Below, in pieces: positions 23,524-25,743 of a DNA stretch of 25,743 nt. A program made the position numbers and the translations under genes. Source of the DNA: RGIG990 sp045589455 (GTDB lineage: Bacteria; Verrucomicrobiota; Kiritimatiellia; RFP12; UBA3636); contig JAZNPC010000083.1 in assembly GCA_045589455.1 (NCBI GenBank), positions 1 to 25,743 on the forward strand, read 5' to 3'. Every line of letters begins with the position of its first letter. Within the stretch, counting starts at the first letter, position 1. A model generated the notes under the pieces. The model ran no database searches. It was not told the DNA's origin and saw only the letters and a list, made by a program, of their open reading frames with translations.

Positions 23524-25533
23524 TTATCGAATAATGATAGTTAGTCCCATTGGTGGAATTGCATAAGAAATAATCACAACACCAGAGCCACCTCTTCCAC
23601 CAGCACCCATCGAGCTGTAGGAGTAGCCAGACCCGCCACCGCCAGCACCAAGGCCATCTACACCGTCACCTCCTGGCAAAGAAGCACCATTAGAAAACGG
23701 CGTTCCATCTCCACCACCATCGGTACCAGGACTTGCTGGTGTGCTACCATGGTCTCCACCGCCAGCTCCACCTCCGCCACCATAGCGAACTTCAACTCCT
23801 GTAATTGAGCAAGGATAACCTACACCACCAATAGCTGTTGGTTGCCTATTATTGCCTTCTGGTCCTGGTCCACCAGGACCACCAGCACCACCGCCACCGC
23901 CAGAAGATCTTGAACCGCCAGCTCCACCATCAAAGCCTTGGTATCCCCATCCTGTAACTCGTAGACCAGATGCTCCGCCACCACATCCACCTTGGAAGCC
24001 AGAGGACTCCCAAGAGCCTCCTCCGCCACCGCCTAGTGCAATAATATCTGCTATTGAGCTATCTCCTCCATTTGAACCATGAGGTAAAGAGTTATTACCA
24101 CCAGCTCCACCAGCACCTACTGTCACGTCGTAAACACCATTTGTTAAAATACATGAGGTTTTATAAACGACTCCACCGCCGCCGCCACCACCGCCGACAC
24201 CTCTGCCGCCGCCACCACCGCCAGCGACAACAAGAATGTCAACAAATGCACCGCGATTAACAGTTAAAACGCCACTTTCCTTGAAAATGTGTACAGTGCG
24301 ATCATTTAGATAAATAAATTCATCTCCACCAGAAAAATTGCCATATTTAGAGAGAGTTTCAATTACAAAGCCATCTGATACAAAGCACACTCCTGCATCG
24401 TTTGTTGCGGTAACAGCAATAGAATATTCTGTATTTTGACGCAATCCATCAAATATCAACTTTTCAGAGGATTTACCTACAACTCTTTTTAATGACTTTT
24501 CGATTATTGTGCCACCATTAACGGGTGTAGCAGTAGCAGATATGTCAAGAAATGTTGCAGAAGCACCAATTGACCCTACATCAATATCAATAACCACACC
24601 AGCAATAGCAGGAGTTACATCATTTACTATACAAATAGGCTCCGCTTTAGTAGAAAAATCAAAGGCATAACGTAAAATAACGATACCATCACCACCTGAG
24701 CCACCTATGAACGAGCTATTCCAGCCAGCACCGCCGCCGCCACCGCCAAGACCATCAACACCAGATTGTGGGCCAAATGTAGAAGCGAAATGTGTACCAT
24801 CTCCTCCGCCATCTGTTCCTCTAGATGCAGGTGAAGCACCACTATCACCGCCACCACCACCGCCACCGCCGCCATAGCGAACAGAAACGCCAGTGATTGA
24901 GCTTTCATATCCAATTCCACCAACTGCAGATGCTGGTCTAGGATTTGTTGACATTAAACCAGGGCCACCTGGGCCACCAGCTCCGCCACCACCAGAAGCT
25001 GTACGAGATTCACTGATACCACCAGAATATCCTTGGCCTTCAGTACCAGAGCCTGGAGCGCCAGAGCCGCAAGTACCACCGCCAGAGCCTCCTGAGGCAC
25101 CGGCACGATTATCCCAAGAGCCACCGCCGCCGCCACCTAACGCTGGTAAGAGTTCGTGAACAACTACCCCATCAACATCAGTAATAGAAGAGTCCCCTCC
25201 ATTTACACCTTTATAACGTGAGGTAGGAGCACCCGCACCACCAACACCAACAATTACATCATAAGTGCCTGGCTGAAGTGTTAGCTCTTTAATTTCAACG
25301 ACGCCACCGCCGCCGCCACCACCGCCTACACCAGTTCCGCCACCGCCGCCACCAGCAACAAATAGTGCATGAACTGTTGTAGTGTCTGTAACAACAAGCT
25401 TGTCACTAGCACGAAATGTGTTTAGTACATCACCATCTATAAAAGAGCGCTCTCCACCCTCAATCGGGAACACTTCACCAAATGCTGTTATTGAAAATAA
25501 CGATAGAAAAAACAATAAACCATTGCGTTTCAT
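23524..25533 (-). CDS. Exported glycine-rich repeat protein with C-terminal IIIR
   Basis: 669 aa. The signal peptide covers about 1-19 (MKRN, hydrophobic core, AFG). Two similar glycine-rich halves follow, at about 53-290 and 413-657. Each has, in order, a valine-rich strand leading into a long Gly run, TYDVIVGVGGAG or VYDVTVGAGGAG, GGDSSI, ALGGGGGGSW, GGGGAGGPGGPG, SITGV-VRYGGGGG and TDGGGDGT-F. Between them (about 295-395) lies a fibronectin-like segment with LRQNTEYSIAVTATNDAG. The end is GLTIIIR. The layout fits a structural or adhesive surface protein; the length of the Gly runs suggests a polyglycine-helix bundle, which is inference. GGAG precedes the ATG and a good promoter lies at about 25571-25599. 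Proline-rich frames on the opposite strand are mirror images of the Gly codons. Confidence 0.9.
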   Translation of the reverse strand: MKRNGLLFFLSLFSITAFGEVFPIEGGERSFIDGDVLNTFRASDKLVVTDTTTVHALFVAGGGGGGTGVGGGGGGGGVVEIKELTLQPGTYDVIVGVGGAGAPTSRYKGVNGGDSSITDVDGVVVHELLPALGGGGGGSWDNRAGASGGSGGGTCGSGAPGSGTEGQGYSGGISESRTASGGGGAGGPGGPGLMSTNPRPASAVGGIGYESSITGVSVRYGGGGGGGGGDSGASPASRGTDGGGDGTHFASTFGPQSGVDGLGGGGGGAGWNSSFIGGSGGDGIVILRYAFDFSTKAEPICIVNDVTPAIAGVVIDIDVGSIGASATFLDISATATPVNGGTIIEKSLKRVVGKSSEKLIFDGLRQNTEYSIAVTATNDAGVCFVSDGFVIETLSKYGNFSGGDEFIYLNDRTVHIFKESGVLTVNRGAFVDILVVAGGGGGGRGVGGGGGGGGVVYKTSCILTNGVYDVTVGAGGAGGNNSLPHGSNGGDSSIADIIALGGGGGGSWESSGFQGGCGGGASGLRVTGWGYQGFDGGAGGSRSSGGGGGAGGPGGPGPEGNNRQPTAIGGVGYPCSITGVEVRYGGGGGAGGGDHGSTPASPGTDGGGDGTPFSNGASLPGGDGVDGLGAGGGGSGYSYSSMGAGGRGGSGVVIISYAIPPMGLTIIIR

Positions 25534-25570
25534 TTTTTACTCCAAATCCTTTGAAAACTATAGGTTTATA

Positions 25571-25599
25571 ATAATACGAATATTTTTTCTTTTCGTCAA
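25571..25599 (-). promoter_or_regulatory. Predicted promoter of the glycine-rich gene, next to the intron end
   Basis: On the minus strand TTGACG (-35, 25599-25594) and TATTAT (-10, 25576-25571) are exactly 17 bases apart. The -35 begins six bases after the inferred 3' end of the group II intron. The start codon lies about 38 bases after the -10. Confidence 0.7.
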
Positions 25600-25604
25600 T
25601 ACAA

Positions 25605-25743
25605 ATCGAGTAGGAGGAGTTTTAACTCCTCCTCTCACACCACCGTACGTGCCGTTCGGCATACGGCGGTTCAACCCATTTTTTTTTTCTTTTATATACT
25701 TGATGTCATAGCTACTTGTCTTTCAAGATAGTAATCTAAAAGG
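25605..25743 (-). mobile_element. Group IIC intron, 3' end with domains V and VI (runs off the right edge)
   Basis: On the minus strand ACCGCCGTATGCC begins domain V at 25670. A nine-base-pair stem including one G-U, the CGC catalytic triad of class IIC, a two-base CG bulge, a four-base-pair distal stem and a GAAC loop end at 25639. Domain VI follows: GAG then a ten-base-pair stem with a two-base loop, a single bulged A (complement of 25611) as branch point, and CTC. The intron should end in GAT at 25605, the usual AY end. From memory domain V is almost identical to that of the Oceanobacillus iheyensis IIC intron. The 70-odd bases before domain V would be the end of domain IV; no reverse transcriptase coding is visible here. 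Confidence 0.88.

Noticed and set aside
23852..24082. Proline-rich open frame on the plus strand
   Set aside because: It is the reverse complement of Gly codons (GGN against NCC) in the glycine-rich gene. It has no ribosome binding site. The similar frame at 24893-25159 has the same cause.
12777..25533. Common DNA duplication as the source of the shared IIIK/R ends
   Set aside because: Codons differ in every gene, and neither the preceding residues nor the downstream DNA are alike, except between the two PA14-like paralogues.
12777..25533. Type IX secretion C-terminal domain
   Set aside because: The last residues are reminiscent, but no shared 70-80-residue Ig-like domain precedes them. Kept only as a parallel.

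Overview
The window comes from a Gram-negative bacterium, most likely of the PVC superphylum (Verrucomicrobiota or Kiritimatiellota-like). That placement is tentative: it rests on the style of the RpoB and RpoC proteins and on the set of secreted proteins, read by eye. Every gene I can support is on the minus strand, so transcription runs from high to low coordinates.

Left half, 1-12563: a classic transcription/translation cluster. In transcription order it is a sigma70-type promoter (about 12536-12563), rpmG, tRNA-Trp(CCA), secE, nusG, rplK, rplA, rplJ, rplL, rpoB, rpoC and a strong rho-independent terminator. The tRNA and rpmG lie in the same direction ahead of secE. The rplJ-rplL and rplL-rpoB gaps hold RNA hairpins. 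RpoC starts with TTG.

Right half, 12733-25600: six genes for exported proteins, in four units mostly bounded by hairpin terminators. In transcription order they are a glycine-rich protein (669 aa), a double DUF2341/LamG-like protein (825 aa), then a unit of a PA14-like/passenger-like protein (904 aa), a BspA-type leucine-rich repeat protein (533 aa) and an exported nitroreductase-like protein (223 aa), and finally a paralogue of the 904-aa protein (900 aa). All six have N-terminal signal peptides.

Main discovery candidate: the five non-enzymatic proteins have different architectures, yet all end exactly at the stop codon in Ile-Ile-Ile-Lys or Ile-Ile-Ile-Arg, usually after Thr-Thr, Thr-Leu, Leu-Thr or Asn-Val. 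Different codons encode the motif in each gene. The nitroreductase lacks it. This looks like a short C-terminal sorting, anchoring or assembly signal that I cannot match to a described class.

The window is framed by two group IIC intron pieces on the minus strand. At 1-130 is the 5' end of one, inserted directly after the rpoC terminator. At 25605-25743 is the 3' end (domains V and VI) of another. The window may therefore be a contig that stops in multicopy introns.
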